NCBI GenBank assembly: GCA_014730345.1
Contig: WJIJ01000018.1
Span: 1-32,211, forward strand
DNA length: 32,211 nt
Reading direction: 5' to 3'
Source: Candidatus Zixiibacteriota bacterium
Lineage (GTDB): Bacteria; Zixibacteria; MSB-5A5; UM-FILTER-46-8
Positions 18,594 through 27,623 of the stretch are shown in pieces; the stretch's first letter is position 1, and the number at the start of each line of letters is the position of its first letter. The position numbers and the translations under genes were made by a program. The notes beneath the pieces were generated by a model. It was given only the letters and a program-made list of their open reading frames with translations, had not been told where the DNA came from and did no database searches.

Positions 18594-18971
18594 TTGGCGG
18601 TGGTAAAAGCGATAGGAATCGATATCATAGAAATCGAACGCATCAAAAACGTTATCGATAAATGGGGTGACAGGTTTTTAAGGAAGGTCTATACCCCATG
18701 GGAAATAAGCTATTGCCAGGAAAAGGCGTATCCAGAATATTCGTTTGCCGCCCGTTTCGCGGTGAAAGAAGCGGTTTTCAAGGCCCTCGGCGGGGGTACC
18801 GAGATTGGAATTAAATGGACTTCTATCGAGGTGGTTAACCACCGGAGCGGCAAACCAATGATAAAAATGGGCGGAAAAGTGAAAGAAATCGTGGGCGAAG
18901 GGGAAATACTCATCAGCATTTCCCACACCCACCGCTACGCGGTGGCCCAGGCGCTGTTATTGGAAGGGTAG
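18594..18971 (+). CDS. acpS: Holo-[acyl-carrier-protein] synthase
   Basis: 'AIGIDIIEIERIKNVIDKWGDRFLRKVYTPWEISYC', 'YSFAARFAVKEAVFKALGGG', 'ILISISHTHRYAVAQALL'. TTG start with aggagg upstream. Confidence 0.93.
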   Translation: MAVVKAIGIDIIEIERIKNVIDKWGDRFLRKVYTPWEISYCQEKAYPEYSFAARFAVKEAVFKALGGGTEIGIKWTSIEVVNHRSGKPMIKMGGKVKEIVGEGEILISISHTHRYAVAQALLLEG

Positions 18972-18972
18972 A

Positions 18973-20217
18973 TTGAGAAAGGTTATTGTTGACAAGGCCG
19001 AAAGGCTCTACCGCATTCCCCCGGCAATATCGGCGGACTCGTTTCTGCTGTCCCGGGGCCAGAGGTTCCGGCGAAGGGAGATAATCGACTTGGGCGATGT
19101 TCGGCCGGAGCTGTTCGCGCATCCCGATTTTTCCGGGGAAGCCGGCGCTATACTGGGCAGTCCCGCCTTGCGGCGGAACGCGGCGTTAGAAGAGCTACAT
19201 AACCTCTATGAAAAATTATCCAGGTTTTACAAGGCGCGCTATAGCATCAAACTCAATCCCAAAACATCCTTCTCGCTGCTAAGCGCGGGTTTGCCCGGGG
19301 AGCTTATGCTATGCCAGGGACTGATCAACCCTAAAGATGAAGTAGTGATCACCGATCCCTCATCCCCGGTTTTCATGCAGGCCGCCGTTCTCGCATCCGC
19401 CTCAGTGATAACTATTCCGGCAAGCGAGCGAACCGACTACCTGCCCATGCCTGAACTTCCCGAGTTGGAAAAACACAGGAAGATAAAACTGAAATTCGTA
19501 AATTACCCCCACAATCCCACCGGCGCGGCCGCCGACAAAAACTACTTCAACCGCCTGGTTAAAGCCGCCTCGGAGGGTGATTATCTTATTTGCCACCGCA
19601 TGGGATTCATGGGGCTAAACCATGATACAACCGAACATCCTTCGATACTGGAATCGCCGGGCTCGAGGAAAACAGCGGTGGAATTAACAGGGTTCGACCT
19701 CGGATTCGGACTGCGTAATCATTATCTTCAGTTCGCGGCCGGTTCACCGGATGCCATCTCCGTGCTTGCGGAGACCGACGCTTTATTCGGAGAAACGATG
19801 CCATACTGTCTTGTCCGGCTCATGGAAACGGCCCTCGATTATTATGATGACGCTTTAACCAAGTATACGGAAATCATAGGGTCAAACGCCGAGCTTTTGA
19901 GTACCGGGCTCAGGGCGCTGGGATGGAAGACTTTCATTTTCAAGGGAGCCCCTTATATATGGGCGGCGCATCCCCGCAGAACCAACTCCCTTAACCTCGC
20001 CCAGGCCATATTCAAAAGAACCGGGGTATTGGTTCAGCCGGGGGTGAGGTTCGGCGAAAACGGGGAAGGTTATCTTCGTTTTTCATTGACCGCGGAGAAG
20101 AACGAACTGCTTGAAGCCCTGGAAAGGATAACCCGTAATTTTCATCCCATACAATCCGGAAAGAAAAAAATCAGCGATATAATCAGGGAATATCGAAATG
20201 GATTCGCTAAAGATTAA
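18973..20217 (+). CDS. PLP-dependent aminotransferase fold-type I homolog lacking the PLP-binding lysine
   Basis: 'VNYPHNPTGA', 'DEVVITDPSSPVF' and C-terminal 'GEGYLRFSLTAEKNELLEALERI' are class I/II aminotransferase landmarks. The Schiff-base Lys region reads 'ELTGFDLGFGLRNHYLQFAAGSPDAI' with no Lys. Confidence 0.78.
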   Translation: MRKVIVDKAERLYRIPPAISADSFLLSRGQRFRRREIIDLGDVRPELFAHPDFSGEAGAILGSPALRRNAALEELHNLYEKLSRFYKARYSIKLNPKTSFSLLSAGLPGELMLCQGLINPKDEVVITDPSSPVFMQAAVLASASVITIPASERTDYLPMPELPELEKHRKIKLKFVNYPHNPTGAAADKNYFNRLVKAASEGDYLICHRMGFMGLNHDTTEHPSILESPGSRKTAVELTGFDLGFGLRNHYLQFAAGSPDAISVLAETDALFGETMPYCLVRLMETALDYYDDALTKYTEIIGSNAELLSTGLRALGWKTFIFKGAPYIWAAHPRRTNSLNLAQAIFKRTGVLVQPGVRFGENGEGYLRFSLTAEKNELLEALERITRNFHPIQSGKKKISDIIREYRNGFAKD

Positions 20218-20554
20218 TGGTATCAAACTATATGGCAACCATGGCGTCACCGAGGATGAGCGGCGGGTGGGCGCGCAGTATGAGATCGATGTTATCGTGG
20301 GATACAGCGAAGAACATTCCGCCAACCAGGACGAACTGAGCCATGTGGTCGATTATACTTCTCTCTATGAATGCGTTAAAAAAACATTCCAGGGCAACTC
20401 TTTCAAACTGATCGAAAGTAGCGCGGACAAGATAGCTCAGACCGTACTCGATGAATTTAACCCGGTAAGAGAAATAACAATACGCCTTCGCAAACGGCCT
20501 CCGTTCGAAGCATCAATGGATTCGGTTGAAGTGGAAATTAGCAGGAGACGTTAA
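20198..20554 (+). CDS. folB: Dihydroneopterin aldolase
   Basis: 'LKINGIKLYGNHGVTEDERRVGAQYEIDV', 'VVDYTSLYECVKKTFQGNSFKLIESSADKIAQTVLDEF', 'VEVEISRRR'. Confidence 0.9.
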   Translation: MDSLKINGIKLYGNHGVTEDERRVGAQYEIDVIVGYSEEHSANQDELSHVVDYTSLYECVKKTFQGNSFKLIESSADKIAQTVLDEFNPVREITIRLRKRPPFEASMDSVEVEISRRR

Positions 20555-20555
20555 A

Positions 20556-21056
20556 ATGGAAACGGCATACATCGGTTTAGGTTCAAATAAAGGCGACAGG
20601 ATGGAAAATCTCAAGCGGGCGGTTGCATCTATCGGCAACGACGGCTGGACCGAGGTAGTCGATTTATCACCGGTTTATTTAACAACGCCGGTCGGGGTCA
20701 GCGGCCACCCGGACTATTATAACGCTGTAATTAAGATCCATACGCACTATCCCGTTCATGAACTGCTGGATATGCTCGAGACCATCGAGCGCGAATTGGG
20801 CAGGAAAGAAAAAGGCGATCTCAAACCGAGGGAAATCGATATCGACATACTCCTTTACGGCCGGGAGATTATCAAGCATAACCGCGTAACCGTGCCCCAC
20901 ACCAGGCTCAAAGAGAGGGCGTTCGCGCTGAAGCCGTTGCTGGATATCGAACCGGAGCTAAAATGCCCTTTGACCGGAGAGGATTACTCGAGCGTGTTAA
21001 AAAGAATTCACACGGGACAAAAACTGGAAAAGATAACAGGGGAATTAGCGCTTTGA
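20556..21056 (+). CDS. folK: 2-amino-4-hydroxy-6-hydroxymethyldihydropteridine pyrophosphokinase
   Basis: 'METAYIGLGSNKGDRMENLKRAV', 'LLDMLETIERELGRKEKGDLKPREIDIDILLYG', 'VTVPHTRLKERAFALKPLLDI'. Confidence 0.94.
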   Translation: METAYIGLGSNKGDRMENLKRAVASIGNDGWTEVVDLSPVYLTTPVGVSGHPDYYNAVIKIHTHYPVHELLDMLETIERELGRKEKGDLKPREIDIDILLYGREIIKHNRVTVPHTRLKERAFALKPLLDIEPELKCPLTGEDYSSVLKRIHTGQKLEKITGELAL

Positions 21057-21697
21057 TTTTTGCATCATATATCGCTGTTGAGGGAGTAATCGGGGCTGGG
21101 AAGACAACTCTTGCCGGGGCTCTGGCTAAAAGATTCCAACTGCAACTGATAACCGAGGAAGTAGAACATAATCCATTTCTTGCCGATTTTTACGCTGATC
21201 CGGCGAGATACGCTTTCCAGGTGCAGATGTTCTTCCTGGTCAGCAGGTTCAACCAGCTTCAAAAATTATCGTTTATAGATTTGTTCAGCACCGGCACGGT
21301 TTGCGATTACATGTTCGAGAAGGACGGGATTTTCGCCCGCATGAACCTTGATGACCGCGAGTACTCGTTGTATCAAAAGATCGCCCCGCAGTTGGGCAGC
21401 GACCTGGTCAAACCGGAGCTGGTCATTTATCTCGCCGCCGAAAATAAAGTCCTGATGGAACGAATAAAACGGCGGGGCCGCCATTTCGAAAGGAATATAG
21501 ACCCCGATTATATCGCCAGGCTCAATGAGGAATACAACCGTTTCTTCCTTCATTACGACGCGTCCCCGTTACTGGTGGTTGACGCGAATTTCTTTAATTT
21601 TGTTGATAATCCAAAACATTTTCAGCATCTTGTAGAGCACATCGAAGAACCGTTCGTTGGAAGGAAGTATTTGCTTCCGGAGAAGATAGGAAAATAG
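21053..21697 (+). CDS. Deoxynucleoside kinase family protein
   Basis: 'YIAVEGVIGAGKTTLAGALAKRF', 'EEVEHNPFLADFYADPARYAFQVQMFFLVSRFNQL', 'VCDYMFEKDGIFARMNL', 'RIKRRGRHFERNIDPDYI'. Probable TTG start overlapping the folK stop. Confidence 0.88.
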   Translation: MIFASYIAVEGVIGAGKTTLAGALAKRFQLQLITEEVEHNPFLADFYADPARYAFQVQMFFLVSRFNQLQKLSFIDLFSTGTVCDYMFEKDGIFARMNLDDREYSLYQKIAPQLGSDLVKPELVIYLAAENKVLMERIKRRGRHFERNIDPDYIARLNEEYNRFFLHYDASPLLVVDANFFNFVDNPKHFQHLVEHIEEPFVGRKYLLPEKIGK

Positions 21698-21701
21698 TAG
21701 T

Positions 21702-22523
21702 ATGGAATTCGATCCCAGCAAAATATCCCGGGTCAACAGCAAGAACCTTAAAAAATTCAAAAAAGCGGGGGTAAAGATTACATGCCTGACCGCCTATGAC
21801 TACCCTACAGCCCTGGCGCTGGATAAGGTGGGAATCGACGTCATATTAGTTGGCGATACCCTGAATACCGTTTTTTGCGGAATGGAAAATAACATCTCGG
21901 CGACCATGGACCAGATGATTTACCATACATCCATTGTAAAACGCGCCTTGAAACGGGCTCTGTTAATCGGCGATATGCCCTTCATGTCCTTCCAGGCGGA
22001 GCAGTCCGAAGCAGTCCGCAATGCCGGTAGATTTTTAAAGGAAGGCGGCGCCGATTGCGTTAAGGTCGAGGGCGGACTGGAAGTTATACCGACTATCAAA
22101 AAAATCCTCGACGCGGGGATACCGGTAGTGGGTCATGTCGGCCTTACCCCGCAGTCAGTCCACCGTTTTGGCGGCTATGTTGTGCGGGGCAGGAAACCGG
22201 AAGTACGGCAATACCTTATCGAATCGGCAAAAGCGCTTGAAGATATCGGCTGTTTCTCGCTGGTTATTGAATCGGTTCCCGCCGATCTTGGCAAAGAAAT
22301 CACCGAAGCGATTGAGATACCCACTATAGGAATCGGCGCGGGCCCCGACTGCGATGGACAGGTGCTGGTTATTTATGACCTTTTAGGATTGACCACCGGT
22401 TTCAGGCCCAAATATTTACGTAAGTATGATAATTTTGCCCAACGTATCGAAGACGCCGCCGGCAGATACCTTGATGATGTCCGGCGCGGCGATTTTCCAT
22501 CCGAAGAAGAGAGTTACAGCTAA
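21702..22523 (+). CDS. panB: 3-methyl-2-oxobutanoate hydroxymethyltransferase
   Basis: 'KITCLTAYDYPTALALDKVGIDVILVGDTL', 'GDMPFMSFQ', 'ADCVKVEGG', 'VVGHVGLTPQSVHRFGGYVVRGR', 'PTIGIGAGPDCDGQVLVIYDLLGL'. Confidence 0.96.
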   Translation: MEFDPSKISRVNSKNLKKFKKAGVKITCLTAYDYPTALALDKVGIDVILVGDTLNTVFCGMENNISATMDQMIYHTSIVKRALKRALLIGDMPFMSFQAEQSEAVRNAGRFLKEGGADCVKVEGGLEVIPTIKKILDAGIPVVGHVGLTPQSVHRFGGYVVRGRKPEVRQYLIESAKALEDIGCFSLVIESVPADLGKEITEAIEIPTIGIGAGPDCDGQVLVIYDLLGLTTGFRPKYLRKYDNFAQRIEDAAGRYLDDVRRGDFPSEEESYS

Positions 22524-23377
22524 TGATCAAGACAAGTTCAATAAAAAAGGTTCGTGATTTAATCTCCGAGCAGAAGAAAAATACAAAAAGCGTAGGTCTG
22601 GTGCCTACAATGGGCGCGTTCCATGAAGGGCATGAAAGCCTTATTAAAAAAGCCCGCAAAGAAAATGATTACGTGGTTGTCAGTATATTCGTCAATCCCG
22701 CCCAGTTCGCTCCCAACGAGGATTATAACCTTTATCCAAGGGATATTAAAAGCGACCTGCTAAAAGCGGAGAACAACGGCGCCGACCTGGTATTTATGCC
22801 CAACGATAAAGTAATATACCCGGAAGATTATTCAACTTACGTTACCGTTGAAGAATTAACCGATAAACTGGAAGGTAAAAGCCGCCCGAGCCATTTCCGC
22901 GGGGTTACCACTATAGTCACCAAACTACTGAACATCGTTACTCCCGACAACGCATATTTCGGGCAGAAGGATGCCCAGCAGTTAGCGGTGGTAAAGCGGA
23001 TGGTCAAAGATTTAAATATGCCGGTTAAAATCGTGGGCTGTCCCATCATTAGGAACCAGTCGGGAATTGCCCTGTCCTCCCGCCACCACTATTTAAACCG
23101 GACGCAAATGAAAACCGCGGTGGGCATCTATGAATCGCTAAAGGAAGGCGTAAAAATGATAAAATCGGGTACGTCCGATTTCGGCGCGGTTAAAGAGCGG
23201 ATTCTCGATGTTCTCCAGAATTTCGGCATTAAACGCATCGACTATGTCGAGTTTAACAAATGGGAAAGCCTTGAACCGCTTCGCAAACCGGAAGGTAAAG
23301 TTCTCATTTCACTCGCTGTTCGAATTGGGAACACCCGCCTGCTCGACAACGTAATCCTCGACTCCCCGCGCCTTTAA
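22523..23377 (+). CDS. panC: Pantothenate synthetase
   Basis: 'SVGLVPTMGAFHEGHESLIKKAR', 'VVVSIFVNPAQFAPNEDYNLYPRD', 'PSHFRGVTTIVTKLLNIVTPDNAYFGQKDAQQLAVVKRMV', 'IALSSRHHYL'. Confidence 0.97.
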   Translation: MIKTSSIKKVRDLISEQKKNTKSVGLVPTMGAFHEGHESLIKKARKENDYVVVSIFVNPAQFAPNEDYNLYPRDIKSDLLKAENNGADLVFMPNDKVIYPEDYSTYVTVEELTDKLEGKSRPSHFRGVTTIVTKLLNIVTPDNAYFGQKDAQQLAVVKRMVKDLNMPVKIVGCPIIRNQSGIALSSRHHYLNRTQMKTAVGIYESLKEGVKMIKSGTSDFGAVKERILDVLQNFGIKRIDYVEFNKWESLEPLRKPEGKVLISLAVRIGNTRLLDNVILDSPRL

Positions 23378-23590
23378 CAGCTAAGTGATGGTTTTATAAT
23401 CGCTTAACTCTCCATTATGGTTATTTATATCGGCGTTTGATTACAGAATAGCTATAAACAAGGCTAAATATTCATCTATATTGCCGATATGCTATATTGA
23501 TGGATTAGGTTACGGAGAGGTGAACAGTGGGATTTATACAAATATACAGCTGATTACTTACTATACTCTTTACGGTTCAGGGGGAAGCAA

Positions 23591-23992
23591 ATGGATTATG
23601 TTTATAGCAAAACCGAATCCAACGGAAATCCGGATTTATGGAAAGAAGAAACGGCGTTGGAAACTGTTGAAGGCGATAAAGACCTTCTTAAAGAATTAAT
23701 TGAAATTTTCATTGATGATTATCCCGCGGTTATAAAATCATTGAACGAGGCTTTCGATTCAAAGGAATGCGGTCAAGTTGAAAAAGCCGCCCACAGGCTA
23801 AAGGGGGCGATGTCAAATTTCGGTTCAGGGCAGGCGGTGGAACTTGCCCAGAAAACGGAAATATTGGCCCGCGAGGGTGATTTCGAAGGGGCGCAGAAAG
23901 TTTACACCGATTTAATAGAAGCAAGCGAAAAACTTATCGACGACTTGAAAAGGTACAGCAATGGAACGACCGGAAAAGATTCTTGTCATTGA
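23591..23992 (+). CDS. Histidine phosphotransfer (HPt) domain protein
   Basis: 'LLKELIEIFIDDYPAVIKSLNEAFDSKECGQVEKAAHRLKGAMSNFGSGQAVELAQKTEILAREGD' with HPt His motif AAHRLKGA. RBS 'ggggg' upstream. Confidence 0.85.
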   Translation: MDYVYSKTESNGNPDLWKEETALETVEGDKDLLKELIEIFIDDYPAVIKSLNEAFDSKECGQVEKAAHRLKGAMSNFGSGQAVELAQKTEILAREGDFEGAQKVYTDLIEASEKLIDDLKRYSNGTTGKDSCH

Positions 23993-24692
23993 AGATGATC
24001 ACGCAACAATAAAGTCTATAGTATCAATACTGGACAGACATGATTTTAAATCATTAACCGCCTTAAACGTAGACCAGGCAATCAAGCATCTAAATTCGGA
24101 TTCTCAAATCGGCCTTATTATAACCGACCTGTCGATGCCTGGGAAAGACGGTTTTTACCTGATTGATTATGTAAAATCCAACTACCGTTTTCACCATATT
24201 CCTGTTGTCGTATGCAGTCATCTCGGCGATCGCGACGCGGTATTAAAGGCCCTCAAACTGGGAGCGACCGACTACCTGGTCAAACCGGTACAGCCGGAAA
24301 AGATGCTGCAGACGATAAACGATGTCATTAAAAGAGGCCGGGGACGAATCCTTGTGGTCGACGATGAAAAAATCATGCGTGAGCTACTGGAAAGGCTGTT
24401 GCAAAGGGAAAACTTCACAACTTTTATCGCAAAATCCGGTGAAGAAGCAATCGAAATACTCAAGGAAACGATGGTCGACCTGGTGATTACCGACATTGCC
24501 ATGCCCGGAATGAATGGACTGGAGCTTATGGTTCATATCAAAGATATGTATCCTTTTGTACCGGTACTGGTGATTACCGGTTTCAGCGGCAAGTACAACA
24601 GCGAAAACGTTATCGCCGAAGGCGCCGATGGCTATATCGCCAAACCCTTTAAAAATATCGAAATAATCAATAAAGTTAAAAGTTATCTGTGA
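23961..24692 (+). CDS. Tandem receiver (REC-REC) response regulator without output domain
   Basis: Two complete receivers: 'ILVIEDDHATIKS...LIITDLSMPGKDG...DYLVKP' and 'ILVVDDEKIMRELL...LVITDIAMPGMNG...GYIAKPF'. Both Asp residues are intact. Confidence 0.9.
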   Translation: MERPEKILVIEDDHATIKSIVSILDRHDFKSLTALNVDQAIKHLNSDSQIGLIITDLSMPGKDGFYLIDYVKSNYRFHHIPVVVCSHLGDRDAVLKALKLGATDYLVKPVQPEKMLQTINDVIKRGRGRILVVDDEKIMRELLERLLQRENFTTFIAKSGEEAIEILKETMVDLVITDIAMPGMNGLELMVHIKDMYPFVPVLVITGFSGKYNSENVIAEGADGYIAKPFKNIEIINKVKSYL

Positions 24693-24814
24693 TTCCGGCT
24701 AATCCTGTTTAACCGCCCGGACGTAATAACTTACAAACGAAATGTATTGACCCGTCAGCTTTATTATGATATCCTGAATCGTTGATGTTTCAATGTTCAG
24801 AAAAGGAGTTTTAT

Positions 24815-25264
24815 ATGAAGCTGATGAAGTTGTTTCTTATAGTTACGCTCTCCGCCATAACTGCCGGATGCGCCGGGGATGTTAATGTCGAACAGCAGGG
24901 CGAACCAGCCACCGATGGCGTATTCATCCATATCACCGCCGGACCGGAAAATCCCCACCGGGTATTGATGGCATTGCAGATGGCCAATATCATGGCCGAG
25001 ACCCAGGATGTACTGGTTTATCTGGATATCGAGGGCGTAAAGGTAGTTTTGAACGATGCCGAAGACATCGAGTTCAGCCACTTCGCTACCTCCCACGCGC
25101 AGATAAGGAAGCTTATCGGTGCGGGAGCGACTGTAATGGCTTGCCCCGGTTGCCTGAAAGTAATCGATAAGACCGGCGAGGATTTGATGGATGGTGTCCA
25201 GGTAGCCGACAAAGCAAAATTCTTCTCCTTCACCGAAGGAAGAATTTTAACCCTCGATTATTGA
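24815..25264 (+). CDS. Predicted lipoprotein with DsrE/DsrF-like domain
   Basis: MKLMKLFLIVTLSAITAGC lipobox; 'GVFIHITAGPENPHRVLMALQMANIMAETQDVLVYLDIEGVKVVL...LIGAGATVMACPGCLKVIDKTGEDLMDGVQVADKAKFFSF' follows the DsrE-like fold. Confidence 0.78.
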   Translation: MKLMKLFLIVTLSAITAGCAGDVNVEQQGEPATDGVFIHITAGPENPHRVLMALQMANIMAETQDVLVYLDIEGVKVVLNDAEDIEFSHFATSHAQIRKLIGAGATVMACPGCLKVIDKTGEDLMDGVQVADKAKFFSFTEGRILTLDY

Positions 25265-25287
25265 TTTTAAACGTATTTGAGAAAACA

Positions 25288-25321
25288 AAATGCCGTTCCG
25301 ACGCGGGAACGGCATTTTTTC
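25288..25321. terminator. Rho-independent terminator, possibly bidirectional, between convergent genes
   Basis: aaaatgccgttcc-gacgc-gggaacggcatttttt. Confidence 0.8.
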
Positions 25322-25350
25322 TATACTAATCCTCGCCAAGCCCTTAGCTT

Positions 25351-27426
25351 CTATTTTAACAAAACCATCCGGCGGGTTATCTCACCATAACCGCTTTCGA
25401 GTTTGTAGTAGTATATGCCGGAGGCATATTCTTGCGCGTCCCATACCGCCGAATGTTCACCTGCTTCGAAATGCCCGTTGGCAATAATCTCCACCCGTTC
25501 TCCGAGGATGTTGTATATTGAAAGCTCAATGTTCTCCGGTTCAGGAAGCGTAAAGGAGATGTTAGTTCGGGCGTTGAAAGGGTTGGGGTAGTTTTGCTCC
25601 AGGCCGAATGTCAGTGGGATACCGGTCTGGTCATCCACTCCTATGCCTAACAGAGTGAAGCTCCAGAATTTCTGATTAGACGAAGTTACCCATGCCGAAT
25701 TTTGGTCGTCCGCGGTAACATACCAGTAAACCGTTTCACCGGGAATCTGTAATTCCAATTCTTCAACGCCAATACTGGTCCTGTCTCCCGCGAAGATGGT
25801 AATTGGATTTTCCATATTGGGTTCGGTATCATACACGACCCAATAAGCCACCTCATCCCCATCGGGGTCAACAGCTTCTTCCCACTCGAGGGTAAAGTAA
25901 TAATCAGCCGCCCCTGAATCAGGACCGACAAGGTCAAATACCATGGGAAGCGTATTTCCGCCGAGAGGGTTGTAAAGGCCGGTACGATGATTGTTCGCGT
26001 GATATGTTTCCCATTCCGCGGGCATGGAACCATAAAAGCCACGTTGAGCCCATACATTCACTTCCGCCATGCCTTCATAAGAAGAAATGCTCGCGTATTC
26101 CATCACCCCGTTGCGATTCAGGTCGGCCACCTGCATACCATTCATGTAGGTGAATCCCCACGGCTGAAGGGGATAAGGGTCATCCACGAAACCATCATCA
26201 TCGCAGATATAGATATTACCAAGTTGGTCCGAAGAACGGATGTGATTGTTATCAAAGGCTATGTATACATTACCATCGCCCTCGAGGTCGCCCGCGGCGG
26301 TCGGGCCTTCGGCCGCGCCATGGATAATAACCGGGAAACCGCCTACAACCGTACCATTAGTTTCAAAGGCATAGAGGTTATCAGAGGGGTAAGCAACCGA
26401 ACCAGAGACGCCAACCACGATTTCAACATCATCATCGCCGTCAATATCAGCTATTGAGGGCGGCGAATATGTCCACCGGGGGAGATAATAAGGCCAGCCT
26501 TCGAGAACATTAGCGGTATGATCGATAATAAATGCGGCCGGATTATTGCCATGATTCGCGCATACCATCTCCAGGTAACCATCGCCGGTAATATCATGAA
26601 GAGCTATCGACTGGTATGAAAAATTACCCCATGGCAGGCGCCAGGGGAATCCATCCAGGTCAGTACCGTCGATATTGACCACGTAAATGGAATTATAAGA
26701 TGTATATGCTATTTCGGGTTCGCCATCATTGTCGATATCGCCCACCGCCGCTGTACCGGTGGGAACATGATCGAGAAATACCGGCCAATTTCCGGACCAT
26801 TCAGAACCATCATATTCGATAACCCTCAAATGCCCGTTGGGATAATCACGGGTTCCAATAATAATTTCTAAAAAGCCGTCGTCATCGAGGTCATACAATG
26901 CCGGGGAAGCGGCAATGTTCTGGTTGCTGAAGTTTATCGGGAAACCATCGGCGTTCGAACCGTCGGCATCGAACATATATAACCGCCCGCCGTCAACAAG
27001 GCCGCGGGTGCCCTGAACTATCTCCGGCTCTCCATCGCCGTCAACATCACCGACAGATGGAGCTCCCTGGGCGACATTGACAACGTTGACGGGAAAACCC
27101 TCGATATAATCGCCCTCAAAATCGAAAACATGAACCCTCGAACCGGCGGAAGCGATAATGTCCATCTGACCGTCACCATCGATATCTTCAAGACAAACGC
27201 CCCGCGATGGCGCAAATTGCAAATGCGATGTTATCCGGACCGGCCAATTCTCAATCTGGGGCCAGCCGGTGGTATCCTCAAGAATAACCGGCGTTTGGAA
27301 ATAATTGCTCCCAATCTGCGGATTTTCATAGTAACCCATCTCATCGGGGCCGTAATAGCCGGCCCCCGCGAAAACCATTGCGGGAATTAATACTAAGACA
27401 ACCGCCAATAATAACCTTTTTAACAT
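25351..27426 (-). CDS. Secreted FG-GAP/VCBS-repeat protein with T9SS type A C-terminal sorting domain
   Basis: Repeated 'GDVDGDGEPEIV', 'DIDNDGEPEIAYT', 'ADIDGDDDVEIVVG' motifs. C-terminal 'LEQNYPNPFNARTNISFTLPEPENIELSIYNILGERVEIIANG...SGIYYYKLESGYGEITRRMVLLK'. Signal peptide from ATG 27426. Confidence 0.92.
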   Translation of the reverse strand: MLKRLLLAVVLVLIPAMVFAGAGYYGPDEMGYYENPQIGSNYFQTPVILEDTTGWPQIENWPVRITSHLQFAPSRGVCLEDIDGDGQMDIIASAGSRVHVFDFEGDYIEGFPVNVVNVAQGAPSVGDVDGDGEPEIVQGTRGLVDGGRLYMFDADGSNADGFPINFSNQNIAASPALYDLDDDGFLEIIIGTRDYPNGHLRVIEYDGSEWSGNWPVFLDHVPTGTAAVGDIDNDGEPEIAYTSYNSIYVVNIDGTDLDGFPWRLPWGNFSYQSIALHDITGDGYLEMVCANHGNNPAAFIIDHTANVLEGWPYYLPRWTYSPPSIADIDGDDDVEIVVGVSGSVAYPSDNLYAFETNGTVVGGFPVIIHGAAEGPTAAGDLEGDGNVYIAFDNNHIRSSDQLGNIYICDDDGFVDDPYPLQPWGFTYMNGMQVADLNRNGVMEYASISSYEGMAEVNVWAQRGFYGSMPAEWETYHANNHRTGLYNPLGGNTLPMVFDLVGPDSGAADYYFTLEWEEAVDPDGDEVAYWVVYDTEPNMENPITIFAGDRTSIGVEELELQIPGETVYWYVTADDQNSAWVTSSNQKFWSFTLLGIGVDDQTGIPLTFGLEQNYPNPFNARTNISFTLPEPENIELSIYNILGERVEIIANGHFEAGEHSAVWDAQEYASGIYYYKLESGYGEITRRMVLLK

Positions 27427-27623
27427 AAAACCTCCAGGATAAATCATCTATATAACTAATGAAATATAACCGTATTTCTTATTCTGTCAAGGGCGTATTA
27501 ACCGGCAGATATTTACTCGTTCATACACTACAAATTCAGTCAATAATATTAAAATTTATAGGAAGGCAAACCGATAATATCAGAAAGTGGGAAATCAATA
27601 ATCAAAAATAACGATATTATGCT

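Noticed and set aside
23481-23699. Forward ORF 23481..23699 (72 aa)
   Set aside because: Overlaps the HPt gene in another frame; no ribosome-binding site or domain pattern that would favour it.
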